Notes under the pieces: generated by a model
Told to the model about the DNA's origin: nothing
Database searches by the model: none
What the model saw: only the letters and a program-made list of their open reading frames with translations
Shown: positions 34,092-45,534 of the stretch, one piece after another
Numbering within the stretch: the first letter of the stretch is position 1
Layout of the letters: each line of letters begins with the position of its first letter
Program-made: the position numbers and the translations under genes
From: Polytrichum commune
Lineage: Eukaryota > Streptophyta > Polytrichopsida > Polytrichales > Polytrichaceae
Assembly: GCA_950295325.1 (NCBI GenBank)
Contig: OX485806.1
Span: 41,850,001 to 41,914,000, forward strand
Direction: 5' to 3'
Length of the DNA stretch: 64,000 nt

Positions 34092-37000
34092 ATGGCTACC
34101 ATTAGAACTCACGGATTTTTTGTTCCCTTCATTTTGCCACTTCAAGATGATGGTCATCTGGACGTCTCAGAGGATTTGCTTAGTTTGAAATTCAACTTCA
34201 AGATAGGAACCATGTATTTAGAGCAAGAGATGTACTCTGTAGATGAAGAGGTGTATGAAACGATTTTGGTTCAAAAAAACAGAACTGAGGTTTGTTTTAT
34301 GTGGATTTTAGGACTTGGTTCATTTAGAGTTATAGATCTTTATGAGTCTCAGATGCAAGCTTAAATTGTCATATTGACAAACGAATCCAGTACATCCACA
34401 GTTCAAATTCCCTCTATCGCACCTATTAAATTAGAACCCACTGATGACAATGTGTTTGTGCTATCATATTCAAAACATGACATTTGTACATCTGTTGATC
34501 TTTCAAACACATCGCCGTTTTCATTTTAAAATTTTTATTCCACTCTTTCACAACTTCCTATACATGTAGCCAAATTCCTATGCGGTCCTATGTACAAGAG
34601 GTTGGTTTTCCATATCTCACATTCTCAACGTCCTCCACTACACCCTTCACCTTCATCTATAGGGTTGACTATCGTTGATGCCTTAAAGCTTAGAAAATCA
34701 AGAAAAATATCAAAGTCAGATCTCGTATCCATTGATTTTGACAATATAGATGTTCGTGATGCAAGTACTTACAATTTTTTTTAAATGACAATGTTTTGTT
34801 TTTCTTGTCCCCTGTGGCACTTAGAGTTCCATTTAAAGTACGTATGGCCGCTTAATGGACGGCATGGACTACATGTGCGACGGTCGCCCTTGGTGCACCG
34901 CCAAAACCATAAATATCCAAAATGATTTTGGATTATCCTTCTGGCGGTCTACTTGTGCAGGTCATATCCAATGTCCTAATGACTATTGTGAATACATGCA
35001 TCGTAATGGGGGTCTCCAGAACAACATTGAATGGGTTGGTTCAACTCCTCTTTCATTTGTTGTGGGTAATGTTTCCTCTACTAAGTCCACTATTGACTGT
35101 AAGGTATGTCGTTCCACACCTGTGTATATTGCTTTGTATCATGCTCAAATAATATACATCCACTCCACATCTGTTGGAATGTTTAGGGCTTGCATTCATC
35201 TTGGTGTACATGATCATCATGTGGCCAATGCCATATGCCGTGAATCATTGGACATAGCATACCAGTGCGTTGCAAATGAAGTATTGAAAACACCCACAGC
35301 AAAAAAAATCAGCCATAGTTATGGCAGCGAGGAAACAATTTCTGGCCGATTACCTTTTCAAATCTCTCATTAGTGGCGAAAACCATCACTTGGTTGGTTC
35401 ATCTTTAGAGGTGGTCATGGATAAATTCAACACTCTTGCGTCCCCAAATTATCGTAACTTTGTATCTGGATCAGAGCATTTTTTGCGTAATGAAATGAGA
35501 ATTATGGATAGTATTATGGCACTTAAAGAACACTCTGCTTTTAAGTTCATCCATGGTAGTCGGTTCTCAGGGCAAACAAAACATAAAGTGTTTGTTTTCA
35601 AGATGTTTGTAGACCTTCTACGTAGTGGTGTGGAACTGGTGAAGAAGATGCAAGTCGGGGGGGGGGGGAAGATGGAGAATTCATGGATTATGTTTGACCA
35701 TGTGAAACGTTTGAAAGACTGGACGACAATGGCTTGCCATGTCTACGACAGTCGATACTGTAAAGTGTTAACCATTGCGTGTTGTGACATGCAATCTGAA
35801 GATGGTGCACTATAAATTCTCTTTTGGAAAAATTTGAATTCTGTCATGGCAGAAAATGGTGTACCAAACGTAAACTTCAAAGGGTTTATGGCTGATAGTG
35901 CTCAAGCTAATTGGAATGTGGTGAGGCCGATTTACGGGGATGATGACCCAATTCTATCCATGGTTGCACGTGAGCGTACATGTCTTTTCCATTGATATGC
36001 GAGCTTGAATAAGGTGACCCAAAAATACATCAAACCATCCTTGCAGTTTCAATACAAGCAAATATGCAAGGATTACAAAGACGCAAAAACAATGGACGCC
36101 GCCGACACTAAATATTATATGATTTGTTTTTGGTGGTTGTCATCCGAAGCTGCCTCGGAATAAGGCATCCTTGGCCTTTCAGAATGGTTGGTTTTTTGGC
36201 ATTTTTGTTACAGACAATGTGATGGTCATATGTTATTTGTAAGTACATATCAAAATTTATTATTCAATGTCATTCAATTTTTTTCCATTGTTATATATAT
36301 TATATTTTTTTTTTATCCTCATATTTTTGTATAGTTCATAGGATTTGACAATAGAAGAACATGTAGAAATGCCAACATGCAACCTTGCAGAGACTGTACA
36401 CAACAAATGGCTCCAACAGTTCGACAATAAGATGACTTGTTTATATGAAGCTATAGTGGACGACATGATCCGTGCTTTTATGCAAATTGCAAATTACCGG
36501 ACATGGTTGAAAGGGGGTCTGATGGTAAAGGTTATAATTCAAGATCCTTGAAACTCAAAGCGGCTGCCAGGTGTGGAGATCCAAAAATGTTGGCTAATGC
36601 CATGAAGTCTTACCCAGGGGCAGAAGACATCAACACTAGAGATTTTGCATTGGAAGGTGTAGTAAGTTTTTGCTCTCAGTTTAAATAACCCAAAACCTAA
36701 GGGACAAACTCTCAAAGAAGGCTTAACTAGTGTCTATTACAGGCATTTGTCATATTATAGTTCATTAATTAGACAATAGGGTTGCTATCTTCATTCTAAA
36801 TTATTACTGGTATGACTTTTATTCTCCTTTTTTCTCTTGGTCTCCTCTCACTGTGTCTCATTCAGTGGGGTATGTGTGTCAGTAAGCTGTAGTTTCCATC
36901 TCGCCATGAGATTTTGTATAAGAATAGTCTTTGAGTATCACAATTGTCTTTGGTAACCATTGGCCAATGCATCTTCAAGTCAGAACAATTCCTTCATTAA

Positions 37001-39753
37001 TTGGTCAATGTTAATTCCAATACCAGACAATTTTTTTATTCCTTAACTCTAGATTTAATCATTACTAACACGAACATCAAGGTCAAGCTATAATCTTGAT
37101 TGCCCTGCAATCCTGTAACAACAACCAGGGTAACACACAAGACAATAGTTGATCGGGTTAGCTTGCACTTTCTATTCAAAGATCTCGTCTCTAGACTAGG
37201 TATTTATATAAAACTTTTCATAATTCTAGGATAACTTATGCTTAAATTTCATTGATAATCCAAAGTTTATCCTAATTCAAATACACTTAATCAACTTAAT
37301 CTCTCATTTCTCCTATTGATTAACCGATCAGAAGTGATTTCTCATCACTTCAATTGATTGAAGAATCCCTCATTTAACTGACTTGACACACTTAACTTCT
37401 ATCAGCCTAGCATGTTGATTTCAACAATAGTCTTATACGGCTGAACTATTTGCTCTTGCTTCTTCCTCACTTCCTCTCACAGGTCTTAACAATCGTCCAT
37501 TATGTCATTCACAAACTCTGGACCTTTAGACTTCCTCACTCTGTTCGACACAGGCTAACGATAGTCCATAGTTTTATTCACAGGCTGACACTTGGCCATT
37601 CATCTTCCTAACATTGCCTATCACAGGTCTTATCATTTCTCACGACTCTCAGGTAGCTCTCAGTTCGCCCTCTCACAAGGTTATCCTGACTATCGTTCAA
37701 CCATGCTCTTTGTATAACAATGATCTCTCTCGACGATAGTTCTACCCCCTCGATCTCTGTTTTGGGTCAACCTCCTATGCAAATAGTGCGATTTGACTCG
37801 TCACCCTTAATGCGGTTCTCGCTCAACATCTATCTCTTAAACATAATATATTTCCTCACGCAGATGATAGTTTTCTTCTGCCACAATCTTCTTCCACTCA
37901 GGTTGCTCAAATATCACTCACATTCTCATTTATCATTCCACTTTCTCATTCGCATTATTTTTATTCTTTAGTCATTGTCTCTTTGATGAAATAGATCGTT
38001 CATTCATACATTCTTTCTCTTATCCCTCAATCTTCATACCTCAAATTCTCAATTCTCATTCATTCAACTACATTCACAACTTCTCTCTTTATTAATTGCG
38101 GTCTCGATACAGACAATCATTTATCACATCCCTCTCAGCAATTCAACTTAATGTTACAGCTAACTTGGTTGTGCTTGCATTCTTGCTCTAACTCACTCAA
38201 CCAACAACTATCTATGTTCATTGTTAACCTCTTAGTCCATAGTGACCTCGACAATGGATGATAGTTTTGAATTCAACTCATCCAAATCATAAAGCAGTTC
38301 GACTCACTTTGGCCCTTCAATAACTCAAAATTCAATTAACAATATACTTCAATAGAAATCAGTGCCTGCAATCAGTGCCGTGATCCTGAATTTACGTAGA
38401 AGATAGTTTTACAATAAATCTCACATATTGGTGTGATGAGGGAGACAAACCTATAGTTTAACTATTCGCTCAAAGATAATCAAAGAATGCCTGCTTGTTT
38501 CTCCCTCGCCAGCCCTCTTAGCTCGGCGGGGGAAGACGATAGTTATTGTAACCACCTAAGGGCACCTAAACCCGTGCCTATAGTTATAACTACCTGCCAA
38601 CAGTTTAACTATGTTCATCTTCTCGGATGGACTTCATCCGAGACTCTACTATAAGCCTATACTTAAACTAATTGACCAAAAATTTGGCTCACAGAAAGTT
38701 TAGAGCTCTTTGGTTCCACCAAACCTACCACCGGGTGCTGATTGTGACTCTCATCGACCCGACAAAGTGAACTATTTCATTCCTCGTCCCAACACCTGAG
38801 CAACTTGTCAACGCATAGAGGAATCGTTGAGTTCTGTAATTCATGGTATGGTTTATACTACATCCATGTTAGAATCTATTTGTCTTGCTTCCAAGTGGCA
38901 CATTGTAAGATTACCACCCAACTCAGCCAAACGATGTTGGACACTGCACGCCATTACAGGGACTATGTGCAATGCCAAAGTCGGGACTGGGAAACATGGC
39001 ACACCTGCTTCAATATACAAAGGGCTCAGGAAGGAATTTTGCTCTCCCAACAATGTGGAGTATGAATTTTGGTTTTGCCCTGATGATATCAAACGTTGTG
39101 TGAGTGGCAGTAAGAAGAAATATGTATTGGATTGGCTTATAGTACCCAACACGTGGCCGGTGAAGATAGATACCAATCTATCGATAGAGGAGATTTTGGC
39201 ACTTGAAGATGTTGGATTTCAACTAAAGCAGAAGGAGGCATTGTCCCCCCGTCGTAGGCTTTCAACAATCACAATTCTCCCTATCCCTTGCTTGCATTTT
39301 TGTATGCCACCAAACCTGGACGCCCACCCTACATTCAAGTTTGGGAAAACAATGCGTCGCAATCCCACAGCACCGCAATCCCACAGCACCGCAGGCGGAT
39401 CACAAAACAAATGGGAGAGCGCCGGACTCATGCAAGGTTACTATGTGATTGGGGTCACTGCCATTCCATATCCGGGCTTTGGAGTGATAATCAACATTGT
39501 CTCCAAGTAGGATATCACATATCATGTCACAATTGGCGACATCCCACATTGCACATGCCCGGATTTCACTAAAATATCCTCTTATGCATTGGGAAATAAA
39601 AGAAAATGGGTGTATTGTAAACATTTTTATTATGTGTTAAGATTTTTGTGCAAGGTGGATTACAAGAGTGACAAATTCATTCATGCACCTACATATACCT
39701 ATAATGAGGTCATGCAACTACTTGAACTTGCTGGTATTGTGGAATGTGAGTAG
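34092..39753 (+). pseudogene. MULE-like transposase, E1 copy (GCM1/WRKY-type finger, DDE core, SWIM)
   Basis: N-terminal exon 34092-34290 (ATIRTHGFFVPF...NRTE, then a GTTTGT donor), followed by 34360-34790. Then come MDGMDYMCDGRPWCTAKTI, the Cys/His-rich finger (CAGHIQCPNDYCEYMHR; CKVCR; RACIHLGVHDHH), VMDKFNTLASPNYR, the core region (WIMFDHVKRLKDWTTMACHV, KGFMADSAQANWNVV, RERTCLFH), an intron (about 36237-36334), ETVHNKWLQQFD and LKLKAAARCGD. A 2.1-kb insertion follows. The C-terminal part is ASKWHIVRLP, FCPDDIKRCV and the SWIM finger (CTCPDF at 39550, YCKHFYY at 39616). At least four in-frame stops (after EDGAL; RTCLFH; AASE; INIVSK) and several frameshifts make it non-functional. Family by motif reading; the third acidic residue is not pinned. 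Confidence 0.75.
36667..38805. mobile_element. 2.1-kb insertion in the E1 transposase gene, class unresolved
   Basis: Alignment with the E2 copy is lost after EGVV (about 36664) and regained at ASKWHIVRLP (about 38900), with weak similarity from 38827. Between them is pyrimidine-rich, non-coding sequence with recurrent AGTTTAACTAT / ATAGTTATAACTAC phrases and a hairpin TCTCGGATG/CATCCGAGA at 38621-38643. The left edge reads GTAAGT, so part of it could be an expanded intron. No transposase or LTR tips were recognised. Confidence 0.45.
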
Positions 39754-39984
39754 TATTGCAAGTGTTTTATTAAGCAACATATATTTGAATGTCAATAAAT
39801 GACATGTTTTTGTTTGGATTATTATAATAAAAATAAGCTAGGGATTGAAAGTATTTCAAATAATCCATGGTAATACGTTTCCTTCCTTCTTATTTCATTT
39901 AAAATCTTTACAATTGAAAATATTCAGTTCATGTAGTACTATATTTAGTTCATGAAACCTAAACCCATGCACCTTTACTAATTT

Positions 39985-40097
39985 TGAATTCATTACTCAT
40001 GTGTTACCGCTCATTGCGCATGTGTTAGCGCTCATTACTCATGTCATACTGCTCACTGCTCATTGCTCATTGCTCATCGCTCATAAGATAGCTTCCA
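39985..40097. repeat. E1 right terminal region, GCTCAT-rich
   Basis: Repeated CGCTCAT/TGCTCATTGC phrases, ending GCTCATCGCTCATAAGATAG. This parallels the GCTCACCGCTCACCGCTC run and CGGTAGCGTC tip of E2, supporting it as the E1 terminal inverted repeat. Confidence 0.6.
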
Positions 40098-40711
40098 TCG
40101 GAAGATACTCGGTTACTTGAAGGAGTTATTTTGTCATTTGAAGAAAGGTTGCTTGATCCTAGATTCATGGTTATTTGGTAAATTAAAGAGAAAGTAATTG
40201 ATACTTGAAAAAATGCTACTTGGTCACTTGAAGAAAAGATGGCTTGTTACAAGCCACTTAGCAACCCGGCATATTAAAGAAAAGTTATCTAGTACTTGAA
40301 GAAAGGCCACTTGGTTAATTGAAAAAAAATACGTACAACTTGAAACACTTAGAAAGAAGAGGAAACAACTACGGTACATGAAGAAGTTTGATACAAAATG
40401 AAACTTACAAACAAATAAGTTTATAGATTAGAAGCAACATAATGCGTTGAAGAAATATCATCAAGAGAAGAAGTTCATTACAACAAATAAGGATTTTTTT
40501 AAAGTTATACTTAGAAAACCATCATGATGAATACAAGGTAGAGGAGTTTTCAAAAGACGAACGATCTACCAACACAATAGGGAAAACAACCAAGAGAAAA
40601 ACCACAAATCACAAGGATGATAGGTAGGGTAATCATCATAATCTAGACAAGGCTCTAAGTCACTACGATAAGGTCAACACTAACAACAAGTGGAGGTAAT
40701 TGAGCTCTAGA
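40098..40711 (+). repeat. dispersed repeat D3, right part
   Basis: It continues the D family (GGTTACTTGAAGGAG, GAAGAAAGGTTGCTTGATCC) up to GAGGTAATTGAGCTCTAG, where a solo LTR-B is inserted. Confidence 0.75.
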
Positions 40712-41686
40712 TGTTGCGCACCTCTCCATGAAGAGTGCTTGAAACACCATGGGCACAAAGGGGACCCCAGAGTGACACCCGAGACTTGTGGCGCCGTTGG
40801 TGAGAGGGCCCAAGTGATCCTAGTGTGGGTGAGGGCCCCGGGCGTTGGAAACGCCTCCCTCCCACGGAAACTGGAAGGCACAAGGGTAAGGCCATGAGCT
40901 ATGTGTAGCTTATGGCGTGTAAATTCTAGAGTGCTCAAGAACACCTCAATCAGAGGTGTGAGCTAATAGATATGCCAATTTGAGTGGGGCGCTGTCCCAG
41001 GACAACGCCCTGGTACAGCAGTGGCCTGGGAGTGGCTCCTGGGACTGCCAAGGTTTGAACAGGCATAACTTCCTCAATACTTGTCTGAATGGGGCAAGTG
41101 AGGAGTCTATCGGCATCTATGTGAAGCGTAGATGAAGATGAAGTGGTTGCTTGTTCATGTCAAAGATCACATTAGGAAGTTATAATGATCTGAAGCTACT
41201 AGGGGCTTTGAGGCCCAACGGCTAAGGGAAAATGTCTACTTGGCCCCAACTCTTGGTAGAGAAACAAAAGGTTTTTTGACGGTAGGGTAGGGGCCCCGAC
41301 TAGAATGCTAGAGGCTTATATGGGTGAGGTGGTGTGGCCTCACCCACTCGAGGCCGAATGACATGGCCTCCAAGGGCATTGGCCCAATGTGAGGCCATAG
41401 TTGCCTAGTACGCTTCGGGTTGTTGGAGTGTTGCTCCGGCAACGCGATGATCAACATAAGATTGGACTTTCATGGATGGAAATCCACATCTAAGAATTGG
41501 TTACCAATTAAGGGGTGAATCACGAAAGCAAAGTAGAAGGGTTAGTTCCCCTCTTATGAATTATAAGGTCCAAGGTAGGAGGAGCTAATCATTAGCATGG
41601 CGGAATGCGAAGGCTTAGCGCTCGTGACCTTTGCTAGAAATAAAAATGGTCAATATAGTTAAGGGGAGCTAGCGAGGGTTGCGACA
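40712..41686 (+). mobile_element. LTR-B, full-length solo LTR with TSD CTAGA
   Basis: Complete 975-bp LTR: starts TGTTGCGCACCTCTCCATGA and ends GAGGGTTGCGACA. The five bases on each side are CTAGA (40707-40711 and 41687-41691), a perfect target duplication. Inserted at the end of D3. Best reference copy for the family in this window. Confidence 0.92.
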
Positions 41687-41691
41687 CTAGA

Positions 41692-42852
41692 GTTGGAGGT
41701 AATGTGTGATGATTGTTGTGTGGGTTATGTTTTTCAAGGGATGACAGTGATATATATTTGGATAAGCCTTAAGATTTTGGTTGCAAATTCTTGAGGTGGT
41801 GATTATCTTAGTAAGTTGCTCATGAAATGTGTTGGAATTTGCATGTTTCTTTTTCAAAATTCAAATTTTTGGCTATATACGCGAAATGGCCAATATTCTT
41901 CTACAAACAAAAAAATTATATATGTCCATAATATGCATTCATACGTGTGGTTTGGTATTTTTTTAACGTGTTTTTACATTTTTAATGTCCTCAGGCAATT
42001 GTTTTGGTATCTTTGAAATTGAAGTGGAATTGTCATTGCAATATTCTTGGAAGTAAGAATAATGTTTGGTGTGATTGTTGATAATGGCCATGAGCGTTGA
42101 TTTAGATTAATGTCCTCTATTAAATTATTAATATTCCTTACTTATTTTGATTTGAATCTAGATGTTTTAACAAATTTCAATCTCAATTGTCTTCACTCTT
42201 GATGTAAGGTTTATTAATTTTGAAAAAATTAAAGGATACAAATTTTTGGATGCGTATCAATATCTTAAAGCGTATACATATGATATCAAGTTAAGTTACT
42301 ATGATATTTTTTTATCAACTATTGACAACAAAATATCTCTCCAAGGTCTTGATTAAATTTTCCAAAGAAGGTCAAACTTTTGGTTTGTTCTATAATTCTC
42401 CATAAAAACATAAACGTCAAATCATTCATATAGATATTTTTATGAATACACATAAACAATTATTGATATCAATAGAATAGTATGTAAGCTATCCTAATAC
42501 CAAATTGTTTTCTTTATAAATTATGGTAGTAATATTAAAAAATATTTAAATATTAATATTTTGCATGTTTTTTTTCTTCTTCTTTGAAGTCAAGTATTAA
42601 CACTTGAGATATTAATGCAATTCTTATAAGTGCATGTGATAATTAACATAATCGTAAATATTAGTTATCATACTTAAGAATTTAACATTAATCTCATTCA
42701 CAATACATGTCAAGTTATAGTTTTGTATTGATCAATTTTCAACATTATTTTTCAATCATAAGTATTATTTCTTTGAAAAATATAATATATTTTCTCTAAA
42801 TTATTCACATTATCAATATGGATTGATGTTTAATTCAACATCATTTTATTCA
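41692..42852. other. AT-rich non-coding
   Basis: Very AT-rich filler with no motif-bearing frame. Confidence 0.45.
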
Positions 42853-43161
42853 CATTGGCCCAATGTGAGGCCATAGTTGCCTAGTACGCTTCGGGTTGTT
42901 GGAGTGTTGCTCCGGCAACGCGATGATCAACATAAGATTGGACTTCCATGGATGAAAGTCCACATCTAAGAATTGGTTACCAATTAAGTGGTGAGTCCCG
43001 AAAGCAAAGTAGGAGGGTTGGTTCCCCTCTTCTGAATTATAAGGTCCGGGGTAGGACGAATTAACCATTAGCATGGCGGAATGCGAAGGGTTAGCGCTCG
43101 TAACCTTTGCTAGAAAGGAAAATGGGCAAGATTGTTAAAGGGGCTAGCAAGGGTTGCAACA
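42853..43161 (+). mobile_element. LTR-B, 3' fragment
   Basis: It begins CATTGGCCCAATGTGAGG and ends AAGGGTTGCAACA. It starts at essentially the same family position as the 1431-1742 fragment. Confidence 0.8.
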
Positions 43162-44332
43162 TCCATCTTCTTAATTGTAGATCAAATGTTTAGTTCATCA
43201 TTAATCTTGTGAAAAATGAACAATTGAATGCCAATTGATCAAATAAATAATTGAAGTTTGTCAAAACATGAATTTAGTGAAGGCAAGTAGTCCTTGGCAA
43301 AATGCTAGTAGAATGTGAAATCGGAGAATAAGTTTGAGTGAGCTATATAAGGAAACTTTTGATTTATAAAAATACATGGAAAAACATCAAATTCAATTAT
43401 TAGGCAATAATCTTGTAGTAAGACACTTAGCCTAAGAAAGATAAGCATAGGCAGTAGTGTCGAGAGAATTAACCAAGAGGACAATAATCCATAATTATTC
43501 AAGAAAATAGTTTGTTAGGATGAGACGATTTTTTATTAAGGGAAAAGGAGCCGAGGTCCTTTAGAAATGCCATAGCTTGTGAGGAGAAAGAATTTTCAAG
43601 TGTGAAGCAAAAGGGAACGAGGCATGCGAATGGGCGATTAAAAATTGAAAATCAATAGAAATTAAGAAATGTCATTAGCTTGAGTGAAATGCAAAAAAAC
43701 AAAAATATTTGATATGAGTAGAGTCATAAGACTAAGAGTCTAGCAAGCCATAAGCATGGAAAATGTCTCCACTATTAGAGTAAGGACAAAGAGACAACTC
43801 TGAGCAATTATAGCATGGGAGCAATAATTGGACTTTAGTCACTTTACCACCACGAGGCTAATGATACGAATGCATGCAATGGACATACTTAGCATCAAGC
43901 TATAAGTTTTAAGAGGCAAAACCATCCCCCCAAAAATTACTTGATTGGAGTAAAATTTTAACAAAAACAATTCAACTTGAGACTAAAGTGGACTAAGGCT
44001 TTAATGAAAATATATGGCCTAGTTGTTGATGCATTAATTTCATATGACTCTATGGATATTTGTTGTGATAAGTTTCTAGATTAACCAAGAATGAAGATGG
44101 CAATTATAGTCTTCGATAAATGGTTGAATGATTGTAAGTTAAATATAGATGATTGAATTTGATATTATTGCAAAACATAATTCATGCTATTCAAAGATGA
44201 TGCATATATTCAAATGACATTATTTTAGATTTTATTCCGACGATTAATTATGGACAATTTGCCAAATTTTTGGATTCCATGATTAAATTAAAGGATGGAA
44301 TGAAAGTGATAGAAGTCCACACACATAGGATT
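43162..44332. other. AT-rich non-coding
   Basis: Nothing recognised; no frame with a family motif. Confidence 0.45.
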
Positions 44333-44410
44333 TGTGACGCACCTCTCCATGAGGACTGCCTACAACACCATGAGCACAAAATGGACCTTAGAGTGACACT
44401 TGGAACTTGT
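44333..44410 (+). mobile_element. LTR-B, 5'-most 78 bp
   Basis: TGTGACGCACCTCTCCATGA through GTGACACTTGGAACTTGT, a diverged family start. It is followed at once by the first 11 bases of a minus-strand LTR-B, where element E2 has inserted. Confidence 0.75.
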
Positions 44411-44421
44411 TGTCGCGACCC
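44411..44421. other. target-site duplication of E2, left copy
   Basis: TGTCGCGACCC, identical to 55002-55012. At 55002 it is the native tip of a minus-strand LTR-B, so this left copy is best explained as the duplicate made by E2 insertion. The exact length (9-11 bp) is ambiguous by a base or two at the junction. Confidence 0.75.
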
Positions 44422-44490
44422 AGGAATGCTACGATGTGAGCGGTGAGCGGTGAACAGATCTCGTGAGCAGAAAATGTTAGTTTAAAACTC
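44422..44490. repeat. E2 left terminal inverted repeat
   Basis: Contains GCTACGATGTGAGCGGTGAG and TGAGCAGAAAA, inverted at 54945-55001. The tips align without gaps over about 23 bases with roughly 70-80% identity, followed by GAGCGGT repeats. Confidence 0.75.
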
Positions 44491-44799
44491 TATTGTTGGA
44501 AAGTTAGGACCCTTATAACCGTGGATTTTGCACATATTCCAAGCTTGATTTTGAATGTTTTGAGAGTTATGGACTCTATTACCGTGGAAATAGGCCAACA
44601 TTTCCCTATTCATAAAGTTAATAGATTATTGAACCATAGAAATATTTTAATAAAATACAAAATTAGGGCTTACATCACTATGACGTCAAAATTACAATTA
44701 CCAAACTTGTGAACTATAGTTTATATTACGGTATATTAAATAATATTTACTATTTGAAGGAAACACGAAGGAGGTTGGCGTAAAAAAATTCTCCACATA

Positions 44800-45193
44800 C
44801 AGTCCACCCTCTATTAATGTTACACCTCTAAGTGTTAACCATTTCTAAATGTTAAACGTGTTAATTGTTAACAAAATGGTGTTCCCTTTTTTGTAAATTT
44901 GACTCTATAAATGTTAACGAATGAAATACATTCATACTTCACCCATGATTTGTAAACTTGATATTGAAAAAAAATTTGATTGGGTTTGCAATTTTGTGAA
45001 TGGTATTCTCTCACAAGTAATGTTCACAATTGCTTATAGTTAGAACATGTTAAGATTTGTATATTGCTCAAAGATGTAATTTTATAATTGTTAACTATTA
45101 ACACCTTTATAAATTTTAACTTTGATCCACTCTCGAGGGTTAATATTTATAGAGGGTGAACATTTGAGGGTTAACATTATAGAGGGTGAACAA
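44800..45193. mobile_element. MITE-like element with CACCCTCTAT(T/A)AATGTTAA ends
   Basis: Left end CAGTCCACCCTCTATTAATG preceded by TA; right end GGTTAACATTATAGAGGGTG. Internal GTTAAC/TGTTAA phrases are repeated in both orientations. The CAGT...CCTCTAT start after TA resembles pogo/Emigrant-type MITEs. About 390 bp, non-coding, inside E2's left arm. Confidence 0.5.
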
Positions 45194-45534
45194 AAATGAA
45201 GAATGCAATGCGGGTAGTATGAATTGGAGTGTGTTGGGTGGTATGCAACAAGTATTATTGAATACTTATGATTCAATGAAACAAGGAGGAGGTGTGTGAG
45301 GCAACAACTTTTTATTGGAATGGGTGGATGCTACATTGTTTTGTGAGTAGCGGTTAAGACTGTGAGAAGATGGTGGACTAAATTCTCTTTGGAGTATGAC
45401 GACCACCACGTGTAGTGTGATTTGAGAACAACGAAAACTTGCATTCAATGAGACAATTGGAATATTGAAAACCACATCACACTTTATTAATCCAAATACC
45501 GACCAATCAAACCAAAAACCAATCAAACCAAAAT

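Larger units (their letters stand above)
29246..40097. mobile_element. composite MULE-like element E1 (two divergent genes)
   Basis: This 10.9-kb segment splits repeat D3. It carries a minus-strand ParB/methyltransferase-like gene (29273-32390) and a plus-strand MULE-like transposase gene (34092-39753), separated by an AAC-rich tract and a hairpin cluster. Its right end (about 39985-40085) is a GCTCA(T/C)-rich run ending GCTCATAAGATAGCTTC, resembling the right terminal repeat of E2 (GCTCACACGGTAGCGTC). The left terminal repeat was not found and may be deleted, because the methyltransferase stop codon lies only about 28 bp from the D3 junction. E2 at 44422-55001 has the same gene pair and orientation. 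Boundaries are inferred from the D interruption. Confidence 0.65.
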
